From: Candidatus Omnitrophota bacterium
Lineage (GTDB): Bacteria > Omnitrophota > Gorgyraeia > Zapsychrales > Fredricksoniimonadaceae
Direction of reading: 5' to 3'
Length of the DNA: 24,929 nt
Assembly (NCBI GenBank): GCA_023247575.1
Contig: JAHFGE010000003.1
Coordinates: 1-24,929, forward strand
Below, in pieces: positions 15,396-22,457 of this stretch (its first letter is position 1; each line of letters opens with the position of its first letter). The translations under genes were made by a program, and so were the position numbers. Below the pieces are notes generated by a model. The model did no database searches. It had not been told where the DNA came from and worked only from the letters and a program-made list of their open reading frames with translations.

Positions 15396-16577
15396 ATGGA
15401 TAAAAAGACAATCAAAGACATTAATGTCAAAGCTAAAAAGCTAATCATTCGGGTGGATTTTAACGTACCCTTGGATGAACAAGGCCACATTACTGACGAT
15501 CGTCGCATCACTGCGGCCTTACCGACCATTCAATATGCTTTAAAAGAAGGGGCTGCTAAAGTGATTTTAATGAGCCATTTGGGCCGTCCCAAGGGAACTG
15601 GTTTCGAGGCTGCTTTCAGTCTTAGACCCATGGCCTTGCGTTTAGAACAGTTGTTAAAAGAAAGGATAGCTTTTTTAAATGATTGTATAGGGCCTGTAGT
15701 GAAAGAGGCGGTCGCACAATCAAAGGAACGCCTTATTCTATTGGAGAATCTGCGTTTTCATAAAGCGGAAGAGAAAAACGATGCCGCCTTTGCCAAAGAA
15801 TTGGCCTCTCTGGCTGATATTTACGTCAATGATGCCTTTGGGACAGCCCATCGGGCGCATGCCTCCACCGTTGGTATCACTCAATATCTGCCTTCCGTCG
15901 CAGGTTTCTTGATTGAAAAAGAGTTGCAATATTTAGGCAATGCCATCAATAATCCTAAGCGCCCGCTGGTGGTTATCCTGGGTGGCGCCAAAGTTTCCGA
16001 TAAAATCGAATTGATCAAGAATTTAATTCCTAAAGCCAATAGTATCATCATTGGCGGGGGCATGGCTTACACATTTCTAAAGGCTCAAGGCATTGGCGTT
16101 GGTGATTCCAAGTTGGAGAAGGATAAAATGGATATGGCCAAAGAATTAATGGTGCAGGCCAAAAAGGCCGGCGTGGAGTTGGCTTTGACCAAAGATTTTG
16201 TCATCACCCAGTCTTTTGAAAGCGACAATTGCAAAATTTCCGATACTATTCCCGACGGGTGGCAAAGCTTGGATATTGGCCCTAAGACTCGTGAATATTA
16301 TAAACGCATTCTTTCCAAAGCCAGGACGGTGGTGTGGAATGGTCCGTTGGGCGTATTTGAGCGGGAAGCTTACATGCAGGGAACTAAAGACATCGCCGAG
16401 TATTTGGCTTCTCTGAAAGACGTGACGGTTGTTATCGGTGGCGGGGATTCGGCCGCTGCCGTGGCTAAACTTGGTTTAGAGGATAAAATGACTCATATTT
16501 CAACGGGCGGTGGTGCTTCGTTGGAATTCTTGGAAGGCAAGACCTTGCCGGGTATTGCGGCATTGAATTCGACGTAA
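15396..16577 (+). CDS. pgk: Phosphoglycerate kinase
   Basis: A 393-residue cytoplasmic glycolytic enzyme that moves the acyl phosphate of 1,3-bisphosphoglycerate to ADP. RVDFNVPLD near 19-27, SHLGRPKG near 60-67, LLENLRFH near 115, FGTAHRAHAS near 149-158, ILGGAKVSDKI near 192-202 and the nucleotide-binding GGGDSAAAV near 348-356 are all present, and the length is normal for bacteria. It is the first gene of a glycolysis-secretion-transport run that begins at its own promoter. The last codons and the stop lie within a 10-bp hairpin that continues toward tpiA. Confidence 0.98.
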   Translation: MDKKTIKDINVKAKKLIIRVDFNVPLDEQGHITDDRRITAALPTIQYALKEGAAKVILMSHLGRPKGTGFEAAFSLRPMALRLEQLLKERIAFLNDCIGPVVKEAVAQSKERLILLENLRFHKAEEKNDAAFAKELASLADIYVNDAFGTAHRAHASTVGITQYLPSVAGFLIEKELQYLGNAINNPKRPLVVILGGAKVSDKIELIKNLIPKANSIIIGGGMAYTFLKAQGIGVGDSKLEKDKMDMAKELMVQAKKAGVELALTKDFVITQSFESDNCKISDTIPDGWQSLDIGPKTREYYKRILSKARTVVWNGPLGVFEREAYMQGTKDIAEYLASLKDVTVVIGGGDSAAAVAKLGLEDKMTHISTGGGASLEFLEGKTLPGIAALNST

Positions 16578-16588
16578 TGTCGAATTCA
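16564..16588 (+). repeat. Hairpin straddling the pgk stop codon
   Basis: TGAATTCGAC (16564-16573) and GTCGAATTCA (16579-16588) are perfect inverted arms of 10 bp with a 5-base loop, GTAAT, that contains the pgk stop TAA (16575-16577). There is no run of T directly after the stem, so it is not a typical rho-independent terminator. The tpiA ribosome binding site AAAGGA starts 3 bases after the stem. An RNA-stability or pgk/tpiA ratio element is a plausible role. Confidence 0.6.
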
Positions 16589-16601
16589 TTAAAGGATTTT
16601 T

Positions 16602-17360
16602 ATGCGTAAAATCATCATCGCTGGAAACTGGAAATTAAATAAAACCCCACGAGAAGCTGCTGTTCTGGTGGAAGAATTAAAACGGGAAGTGCTAGATATT
16701 GAAAGTGTTGATATTGTTGTCTGCCCCCCTTTTACGGCTTTGGACGAGGTGAGTGATATTGTCTTAGATACTAATATTTTTTTAGGAGCTCAAAATGTTT
16801 ATTGGCAAGATAATGGTGCTTTCACCGGCGAAGTCTCAGCACCGATGCTGAAAGATTTGGGTGTGAAGTATGTCATCATTGGCCACAGCGAGCGTCGGCA
16901 GTATTTTGGTGAAACGGATGAAACAGTCAATAAACGTCTTCGGGCGGCCTTGACCCATGGGTTGACTCCACTTGTTTGTATTGGTGAAAATTTGGCAGAG
17001 CGCGAAGCCAATAAGACGTTCGATGTCATTCGTCAACAATGCCAGGGATCATTCGCTAATCTAACAGACCAGGAGATGCAAAAAATCGTTTTGGCTTATG
17101 AACCGGTGTGGGCCATTGGGACAGGCAAGACCGCTACTCCGGCGCAAGCGCAAGAGGTGCATGCTTTTATCCGTCAATTATTAGGGAAACTATTTAATAG
17201 CCAGACAGCTCAATGGGTGCGTATTCAATATGGCGGCTCTGTCACACCGGAGAATATAGCGGCTTTGATTGCCCAGCCTGATATTGATGGGGCCTTGGTC
17301 GGAGGAGCCAGTTTAAAAGCGCCTTCTTTTGCGGCGATTGTGAAAGCAGCGAAAAAGTAA
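16602..17360 (+). CDS. tpiA: Triosephosphate isomerase
   Basis: A 252-residue TIM-barrel enzyme interconverting dihydroxyacetone phosphate and glyceraldehyde 3-phosphate. AGNWKLNK holds the substrate-binding Lys at 11, IGHSERR holds His95, AYEPVWAIGTGKTATP holds the catalytic base Glu167 and the flexible loop 6, and YGGSVTPEN with GALVGGASL closes the phosphate site. Length is normal. AAAGGA precedes the ATG. It follows pgk by 24 bases, which mostly consist of the hairpin at the pgk stop, and is followed by a repeat cluster before secG. Confidence 0.98.
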   Translation: MRKIIIAGNWKLNKTPREAAVLVEELKREVLDIESVDIVVCPPFTALDEVSDIVLDTNIFLGAQNVYWQDNGAFTGEVSAPMLKDLGVKYVIIGHSERRQYFGETDETVNKRLRAALTHGLTPLVCIGENLAEREANKTFDVIRQQCQGSFANLTDQEMQKIVLAYEPVWAIGTGKTATPAQAQEVHAFIRQLLGKLFNSQTAQWVRIQYGGSVTPENIAALIAQPDIDGALVGGASLKAPSFAAIVKAAKK

Positions 17361-17366
17361 ACATGT

Positions 17367-17474
17367 GTCATTGCGAGCGAAGTCCCGACGTTACGTCGGG
17401 ACGAAGCGAAGCAATCTTTTAGAGAATTAGATTGCTTCGTCGTCCCGCCGTTGGCGGGACTCCTCCAGAGGAGT
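17367..17474 (+). repeat. REP-like cluster of four hairpins between tpiA and secG
   Basis: The whole tpiA-secG gap is inverted-repeat DNA. It opens with TCATTGCGAGCGAAG, a phrase I recognise from interspersed spacer repeats in several bacterial lineages. Stem 1 is GTCCCGACG (17382-17390) with CGTCGGGAC (17394-17402). Stem 2 is CGAAGCAATCT (17407-17417) with AGATTGCTTCG (17429-17439). Stem 3 is GTCCCGCC (17442-17449) with GGCGGGAC (17453-17460). Stem 4 is ACTCCTC (17459-17465) with GAGGAGT (17468-17474). All arms are perfect. The usual mirrored end (CGCAATGA) is absent, so the element looks cut or merged at the secG side. Terminator or RNA-stability roles are possible. Confidence 0.75.
17467..17473 (+). 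promoter_or_regulatory. secG ribosome binding site inside a hairpin arm
   Basis: AGAGGAG lies 5 bases before the ATG at 17479 and is the clearest Shine-Dalgarno sequence for secG. It falls in the 3' arm of the perfect inverted repeat ACTCCTC/GAGGAGT, whose 5' arm could mask it. Folding with a CCAG loop leaves 6 bp. Confidence 0.55.
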
Positions 17475-17478
17475 GGGT

Positions 17479-17838
17479 ATGGGATTTATTGTTGTTCTAC
17501 ACGTTCTCGTTTGCATCTTGTTAGTGATTTCTATTCTCATGCAGGCTGGTCGCGGCGGTGGTTTGGCGGAAAGTTTTGCCTCCGCGGAGTCCATGTTTGG
17601 CACGCAAGCCAATGCGTTTATGGTGCGCTTATCGACGATTTTAGCCATCGTATTCTTTTCTACTTCTTTAATCTTGGCAGTGAATTCTTCTAAAATGGAC
17701 CGGTCATTGATGGCACGCACCAAATTACCGGCCAAGACAACACAGAGCGTTCCTCAAGAAACGTCTAAAGAACCGATGGTGAAGGTGAGTGAACCTCAAC
17801 CTATGCAGCCGTTGGTCACAACGAATACAGCCAAATAG
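17479..17838 (+). CDS. secG: Preprotein translocase subunit SecG
   Basis: A 119-residue small membrane protein that aids the SecYEG channel. Two hydrophobic segments (about residues 2-20 and 50-68) flank a cytoplasmic loop with the family motif LMQAGRGGGLAESF and FGTQANAF, followed by RLSTILAIVFFSTSLIL. A polar, proline-rich tail of about 45 residues follows, longer than the minimal SecG. I chose ATG 17479 rather than GTG 17473 because AGAGGAG sits at the right distance before it and GTG would lie within that site. The stop TAG shares its G with the GTG of the binding-protein gene, coupling the two. Confidence 0.92.
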   Translation: MGFIVVLHVLVCILLVISILMQAGRGGGLAESFASAESMFGTQANAFMVRLSTILAIVFFSTSLILAVNSSKMDRSLMARTKLPAKTTQSVPQETSKEPMVKVSEPQPMQPLVTTNTAK

Positions 17839-19538
17839 TGTCATCTCTTACTCTTCTATTCGTATTTTTTTTTATCCTACCTGTTGCTCATGCCCAGAAC
17901 GACCGCCACGGCGGGGAGCTTGTTTTAGCGGCCTCTTCCGATCCTAAAACTTTCAATGAAATTGTCGCCAGTGAAACGACCAGTTCTCTGGTGACCGGTT
18001 ATTTGTTTGAGGGATTAACCAAAGAGGATCCCTTGACTTTAAAAGTGCTGCCTCATTTGGCCCAGAACTGGAGCGTGTCCCCAGACGGTTTACAATGGAC
18101 GTTTTATCTGCGCAAAGACGTGTTATGGTTCGACGGTCTTCCCTTGACGGCGGACGATGTGGTTTTTACTTTTCATGATTTAATTTACAATCCGCAAATT
18201 CCTAATTCCGCCAGGGATATTTTTACCATCGCTGGCCAGGAATTTAAAGTTGAAAAAATCGACGATTACACCGTTAAGTTTACCTTGCCTAAAAAGTTCG
18301 CGCCTTTCTTGCGCGGGATGCCCCAGCCCATTTTACCTAAACATTGTTTAGAGCTAAGTGTTAAAAAGGGGAGGTTCAACTTTACCTGGGGCATTGATAC
18401 GCCTCCCCATGATATTGTAGGTACCGGCCCCTTTTATTTGGACCAGTATCGTCCCGGTGAGCGTTTAATATTTAAACGAAATCCGCATTATTGGAAAACC
18501 ACGAATCAAGGAGATCGCCTGCCTTACCTGGATAAAATTATTTTTCTTATCATTGCTAATCCGGACACCGCTTTATTAAAATTTATTGATGGAGAATTAG
18601 ACGCCGTAGGGGTCACGGGACAAGACTATCCTTTAATTAAACCCTTAGAAAAAAAGAGAAACTTTACGATTTATAATATGGGGCCAAATTTTGGCAGTAG
18701 TTTTCTGGTTTTCAATCAAAACCCCGGCCTTAACCCTCAAACGCATAAACCCTATATGGATCCACTCAAACGGTCATGGTTTGAAAATGTCCATTTTCGT
18801 CGGGCCGTGGCCCATGCCATCGATAAAAGCAAGATGATTCAAATTTTGTTTAATGAATTAGGCTACGCTCAGGATGGCCCCATGAGTCCTTCCAGCGGGC
18901 TTTTTTACAACCCTCAAGTCAGGCATTACGATTATGATTTAAATAAGGCCAGAAAAATTTTAGAACAGGGAGGCTTTGTCTATCGCCAGGGGGTTCTTTA
19001 TGATTCACAGGAACATCGGGTGGAATTTAATATTGACACCAATGCCGGTGGAGAGCACGACGAGCGCATCCAGATGGCGTATATGATTCGTTCGGATTTA
19101 GAAAAGCTGGGGATGAAGGTGAACTTTTTGACTGTCGAGTTTAATACCTTAGTGAGCAAATTGATGGCCAGTTATGATTGGGATGCGGTTGTTTTAGGAT
19201 TGACCGGCGGGGTGGAGCCCCATTTTGGCAAGAATGTATGGGCTTCCTCAGGGCAGTTACATATGTGGAATCCTAAACAGCCACAGCCGGCCACCGCCTG
19301 GGAGAAGCGTCTGGATGAGATTTATGACCAGGGCGTGGAGGAGCTGGATGAAAATAAACGCAAAACGCTTTACGATGAATTTCAGGTGATTGCCGCCCAA
19401 CAGCTGCCGATGATCTACACTGTTTTGGCAGCCGATATCTACGCCATACGTAACCGTTTCGGCAATTTAAAGCCCTCCGCCTACGCCGGGGCATTTCATA
19501 ATATTGAAGAGATTTATGTCAAGGATCAAAGACGATGA
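17838..19538 (+). CDS. Periplasmic peptide-binding protein of an ABC importer (SBP family 5)
   Basis: A 566-residue extracytoplasmic solute-binding protein. The first about 19 residues form a signal peptide ending in VAHA with cleavage before Gln; no lipobox cysteine is present, so it should be a soluble periplasmic protein. GGELVLAASSDPKTFNEI begins the mature fold. YLFEGLTKEDPLTL, LRKDVLWFDGLPLTADDVVFT and FRRAVAHAIDKSKMI are the hallmark blocks of the peptide/opine/nickel-binding family 5. The two permeases and two ATPases follow. The GTG start overlaps the secG stop (TAGTG) and has no Shine-Dalgarno sequence, suggesting translational coupling. The n-region of the signal has no positive charge, which is unusual. 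Confidence 0.92.
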   Translation: MSSLTLLFVFFFILPVAHAQNDRHGGELVLAASSDPKTFNEIVASETTSSLVTGYLFEGLTKEDPLTLKVLPHLAQNWSVSPDGLQWTFYLRKDVLWFDGLPLTADDVVFTFHDLIYNPQIPNSARDIFTIAGQEFKVEKIDDYTVKFTLPKKFAPFLRGMPQPILPKHCLELSVKKGRFNFTWGIDTPPHDIVGTGPFYLDQYRPGERLIFKRNPHYWKTTNQGDRLPYLDKIIFLIIANPDTALLKFIDGELDAVGVTGQDYPLIKPLEKKRNFTIYNMGPNFGSSFLVFNQNPGLNPQTHKPYMDPLKRSWFENVHFRRAVAHAIDKSKMIQILFNELGYAQDGPMSPSSGLFYNPQVRHYDYDLNKARKILEQGGFVYRQGVLYDSQEHRVEFNIDTNAGGEHDERIQMAYMIRSDLEKLGMKVNFLTVEFNTLVSKLMASYDWDAVVLGLTGGVEPHFGKNVWASSGQLHMWNPKQPQPATAWEKRLDEIYDQGVEELDENKRKTLYDEFQVIAAQQLPMIYTVLAADIYAIRNRFGNLKPSAYAGAFHNIEEIYVKDQRR

Positions 19539-20506
19539 TTAAGTTTGCGCTTAAAAGATTCTGTATTGCTATTCTTCTTTTAATCGGCATGAGTTTCGTG
19601 ACGTTTTGGCTCATGCATGCTACCCCCGGAAATTTTTTTGACAGCCTTAAACTCAATCCGCAGATCTCTCAGGAAACCATTAGCCGTTACGAAAAACTTT
19701 ATGGGCTTAACGAACCTTTGCTAGTTCAGTATATTCATTGGCTCACCAATGTCTGCAAGGGAGAGTTTGGCTATTCCTTTTTTTACAATGTGCCGATATC
19801 GCATGTGATTTTAACTCGCCTGGGCAATACTTTTATTCTTTCCCTGGTTTCTTTTTTGTTCACCTGGGGGTTGGCTATTCCTTTAGGGATTTGGGCTGCC
19901 CTGCACCATAATCGTTTCATCGATCGATTATTGTCGATGTTTTCCTTCGCGGCTTTTTCAACCCCAGGATTTTTTCTAGCCATACTGCTTCTTTATATGG
20001 TCAGCCAGTGGGGCATCCTGCCTTTGGGAGGAATGCATAGCCCTGACTATGAAAGTTTTTCTTGGGGCACGAAACTAAAAGATTTGGGGGCGCATTTGGT
20101 CATTCCTACCCTTGTGCTTTCTTTGGCCTCCATCGCCAGCCTGCAGCGCATCATGCGCGGCAATATGCTGGCCGTTTTGCGGCAGCACTATATTACGGCA
20201 GCTCGGGCTAAGGGGCTGCCGGAACATCAGGTGATTTATCGTCATGCACTTAAGAATGCCTTTAACCCCATGGTGACCTTATTAGGATACGAGTTGTCAG
20301 GGCTTTTAAGCGGGGCGGCGCTTATTGAAATTGTTTGTTCATGGCCCGGCCTAGGGATGCTTACGTTGACCGCGGTTCGTTCCAAAGATGTGTATGTAGT
20401 GATGGCGAGTCTTTTACTGGGCAGTGCTTTGTTATTGATAGGCAATTTTATTGCCGATATTGCTTTAATGCGTTTGGATCCCAGGATTGCTGATGGAAAA
20501 CAATAA
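19535..20506 (+). CDS. Peptide ABC transporter permease, DppB/OppB type
   Basis: A 323-residue inner-membrane protein with an N-terminal helix (FCIAILLLIGMSFVTFWLMH), a periplasmic stretch with YGLNEPLLVQYIHWL and GEFGYSFFYNVPIS typical of OppB, and then about five further helices. The ATPase-contacting EAA loop is ITAARAKGLPEHQVIYRHAL, followed by NAFNPMVTLLG and the end block IADIALMRLDPRI. It forms one half of the channel with the next gene product. The ATG overlaps the stop of the binding-protein gene, and its end overlaps the second permease gene. Confidence 0.94.
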   Translation: MIKFALKRFCIAILLLIGMSFVTFWLMHATPGNFFDSLKLNPQISQETISRYEKLYGLNEPLLVQYIHWLTNVCKGEFGYSFFYNVPISHVILTRLGNTFILSLVSFLFTWGLAIPLGIWAALHHNRFIDRLLSMFSFAAFSTPGFFLAILLLYMVSQWGILPLGGMHSPDYESFSWGTKLKDLGAHLVIPTLVLSLASIASLQRIMRGNMLAVLRQHYITAARAKGLPEHQVIYRHALKNAFNPMVTLLGYELSGLLSGAALIEIVCSWPGLGMLTLTAVRSKDVYVVMASLLLGSALLLIGNFIADIALMRLDPRIADGKQ

Positions 20507-21539
20507 ACAAATTCATAAGTCGCAATGGTCGATTGCCATGCACAGTTTTCGCCGTCATCGATTGGCCTGCTTTTGTTTTTATGTGTTGGTGCTGTTATAT
20601 GCCAGCGCCATTTTTGCCAACTTCTTGGCTCCATATCGATTTGATGATGAACATAGAGAGTATTCGTATTGCCCTTCCACATCCATAGAGTTTTTTTATC
20701 AAGGGGCTTTGCAATGGCCTTTCGTGTATGGCCGCCATCTTGACTTTGATAAGAACCACCAGCGTCACTATCCTATAGATACAACACAAAGATATCCCTT
20801 AAGATTTTTCCATCAAGGCCATCTATTCACCGTCGATGATCCAGGGCGAATATACTTATGGGGGGCTGATTCCCGGGGCAGGGATTTGTTCTCCCGTATC
20901 TTGCATGGAGGGCGGGTGTCGTTATCCATAGGTTTACTAGGAAGTTTGATCTCGTTTTCGCTGGGACTTCTTATCGGCGGTATGGCCGGATACTTTGGCG
21001 GATGGGTGGACAGCCTTTTGATGCGCTTATGCGAAATGTTTATGCTCGTTCCCGGGTTTTATTTGATGCTGGCCTTGCGTTCGGTCGTCCCTGAGAATTT
21101 TAACTCTTTGCAAATTTATCTGACGGTGGTGGTGATTCTTTCTTTAATCGGTTGGGCCTCACTGGCACGTATTATACGTGGTATGAGCTTGTCCTTAAGC
21201 AGGCGAGATTTCGTATTGGCAGCCAAAGCGCTGGGAGTTTCGGATTTAAGTATCATCATGAAGCATATCTTGCCGCATACGCTTTCTTATTCACTGGTTG
21301 CTATGATGCTGACGATCCCTTCCTATATTTTGGGTGAGGCGGGTTTAAGTTTTTTAGGCTTAGGGATTCAAGACCCTATACCCAGCTGGGGTAATATGCT
21401 CTCGGAAGCCATGGGCATTGTGCAAATTCAATTTGAGCCATGGATTATGATTTCCGGCATTTTTATTTTTATCACGGTTTTGTGTTTTAATATCATCGGC
21501 GATGCGTTAAGAGATGCGTTTGATCCGATGTTTAAATGA
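20493..21539 (+). CDS. Peptide ABC transporter permease, DppC/OppC (YejE-like) type
   Basis: A 348-residue inner-membrane permease. The N-terminal helix (FYVLVLLYASAIFANFLAPY) is followed by an unusually long periplasmic insertion, roughly residues 45-125, with DDEHREYSYCP and HRQHYPIDTT-like polar sequence, as in YejE-type permeases. WGADSRGRDLFSRILHGGRVS leads into the core domain, and AAKALGVSDLSIIMKHILPH is the EAA loop that docks the ATPase. GEAGLSFLGLGIQDPIPSWG is the OppC signature and DALRDAFDP the end. I chose ATG 20493, with AGG 7 bases upstream, over the TTG at 20487; it overlaps the first permease gene by 14 bases. Confidence 0.94.
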   Translation: MENNKQIHKSQWSIAMHSFRRHRLACFCFYVLVLLYASAIFANFLAPYRFDDEHREYSYCPSTSIEFFYQGALQWPFVYGRHLDFDKNHQRHYPIDTTQRYPLRFFHQGHLFTVDDPGRIYLWGADSRGRDLFSRILHGGRVSLSIGLLGSLISFSLGLLIGGMAGYFGGWVDSLLMRLCEMFMLVPGFYLMLALRSVVPENFNSLQIYLTVVVILSLIGWASLARIIRGMSLSLSRRDFVLAAKALGVSDLSIIMKHILPHTLSYSLVAMMLTIPSYILGEAGLSFLGLGIQDPIPSWGNMLSEAMGIVQIQFEPWIMISGIFIFITVLCFNIIGDALRDAFDPMFK

Positions 21540-21543
21540 GCAC

Positions 21544-21574
21544 ATGAGTTACGGAACGTAGTGACGTAACTCAT
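21544..21574 (+). repeat. Inverted repeat between permease and ATPase genes
   Basis: ATGAGTTACG (21544-21553) and CGTAACTCAT (21565-21574) are perfect 10-bp arms around an 11-base loop, beginning 5 bases after the permease stop. No T run follows, so it is more like a stability or spacing element than a terminator. It is immediately followed by a second, GC-richer hairpin. Confidence 0.6.
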
Positions 21575-21586
21575 TAGTGTGAATTT

Positions 21587-21607
21587 ATCCCGAGCGAAGC
21601 GAGGGAT
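21587..21607 (+). repeat. Small CGAGCGAAGCG hairpin carrying the ATPase gene's ribosome binding site
   Basis: ATCCC and GGGAT flank GAGCGAAGCGA, giving a 5-bp stem, a tandem G-A/A-G mismatch pair, then GC/GC around a GAA loop. The core GAGCGAAG also occurs in the repeat cluster before secG. The 3' arm contains GAGGGA (21601-21606), the best Shine-Dalgarno sequence for the ATG at 21614. Confidence 0.5.
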
Positions 21608-21613
21608 TACCTT

Positions 21614-22378
21614 ATGAAAAGCCTGCTAGAAATCTCACATCTTACAGTTCAAGTCGGCACCAGGTTTTTGCTTGACGGCGTTTCTTTCCAAGTGCCGGAG
21701 TGGAAAATCACCGCCCTCGTCGGCGGATCTGGCAGCGGGAAAACCACCATCGCTTCCTCTATTTTGGGTCTATTGCCTTCGCCTTTAGAAATCACCCGAG
21801 GAGAGGTCATTTTTGAAAACAAAAATCTTTTATTGTTAGATCAAGAACAGATGCGGTTAATGCGGGGAGGCGTGATAGCCATGGTTTTCCAGGAGCCTTT
21901 GTGGGCTTTTGACCCTTTGATGACCATCGGCCAGCAGATGGATGAGGTCTTGGCCGCTCATACGGATGACAACCCCAAGGATCGTCGTCATAAGATATTC
22001 GCCTCCTTGAGCAAAGTGCAACTGCCCAGCACAATGGATATTTTTAACCGCTATCCACATCAGTTAAGCGGCGGCCAGCGCCAGAGAGCGATGATTGCCC
22101 AGGCCCTGGTCACTAACCCTAAAGTGATTATTGCTGATGAGCCCACTAGCAATTTGGATGTGACCTTGCAGGCTAAAATTATGGATTTATTTCGGCAGTT
22201 TAGAAAAGAAGGGATGACTCAGCTTTTGATATCTCATGATTTGGGTATGGTGGCTCATTTGGCCGATGAAGTCATCATTTTAAAAGAAGGCCGCGTGGTG
22301 GAATCGGGGCCAGTGAGTTTAGTCATGAAACAACCCAAACAGAAGTATACCCAGGCTTTAATGTCCCTCGTCCCTTAA
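21614..22378 (+). CDS. Peptide ABC transporter ATPase, OppD/DppD type (short)
   Basis: A 254-residue ABC ATPase. Walker A is GGSGSGKT at 37-44, the Q-loop region is MVFQEPLWAFDPLMTIGQQM, the signature LSGGQRQR begins at 151, Walker B with its Glu is VIIADEPTSNLD near 168-179 and the switch His is in LLISHDLGM near 207. It pairs with the next ATPase to power the two permeases. The protein ends at KYTQALMSLVP, exactly where most OppD/DppD proteins continue with a C-terminal extension, so that extension is missing. It follows the permease gene across 74 bases of hairpin DNA. Confidence 0.94.
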   Translation: MKSLLEISHLTVQVGTRFLLDGVSFQVPEWKITALVGGSGSGKTTIASSILGLLPSPLEITRGEVIFENKNLLLLDQEQMRLMRGGVIAMVFQEPLWAFDPLMTIGQQMDEVLAAHTDDNPKDRRHKIFASLSKVQLPSTMDIFNRYPHQLSGGQRQRAMIAQALVTNPKVIIADEPTSNLDVTLQAKIMDLFRQFRKEGMTQLLISHDLGMVAHLADEVIILKEGRVVESGPVSLVMKQPKQKYTQALMSLVP

Positions 22379-22419
22379 GATTTTATTTGCCAGGTACTCG
22401 GGACTATGGTGAGGAAGAG

Positions 22420-22425
22420 TATAAT
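22420..22425 (+). promoter_or_regulatory. Weak candidate -10 box before second ATPase gene
   Basis: An exact TATAAT lies in the 79-base gap between the ATPase genes, 32 bases before the GTG at 22458. There is no recognisable -35 hexamer at 16-18 bases and no extended -10, so it may be chance. The ribosome binding site GGAGG (22446-22450) is well placed. Confidence 0.2.
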
Positions 22426-22457
22426 TCTTTAGGTGACGAATCCATGGAGGCGTTTGT

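Noticed and set aside
17367..17470. tpiA-secG repeat cluster considered as a rho-independent terminator or a CRISPR array
   Set aside because: The stems are not followed by a proper T tract, and there are no regularly spaced direct repeats with unique spacers.
20242..20682. A 146-codon open frame on the minus strand
   Set aside because: It lies fully antisense to two permease genes with strong family motifs and encodes nothing recognisable; treated as a shadow frame.
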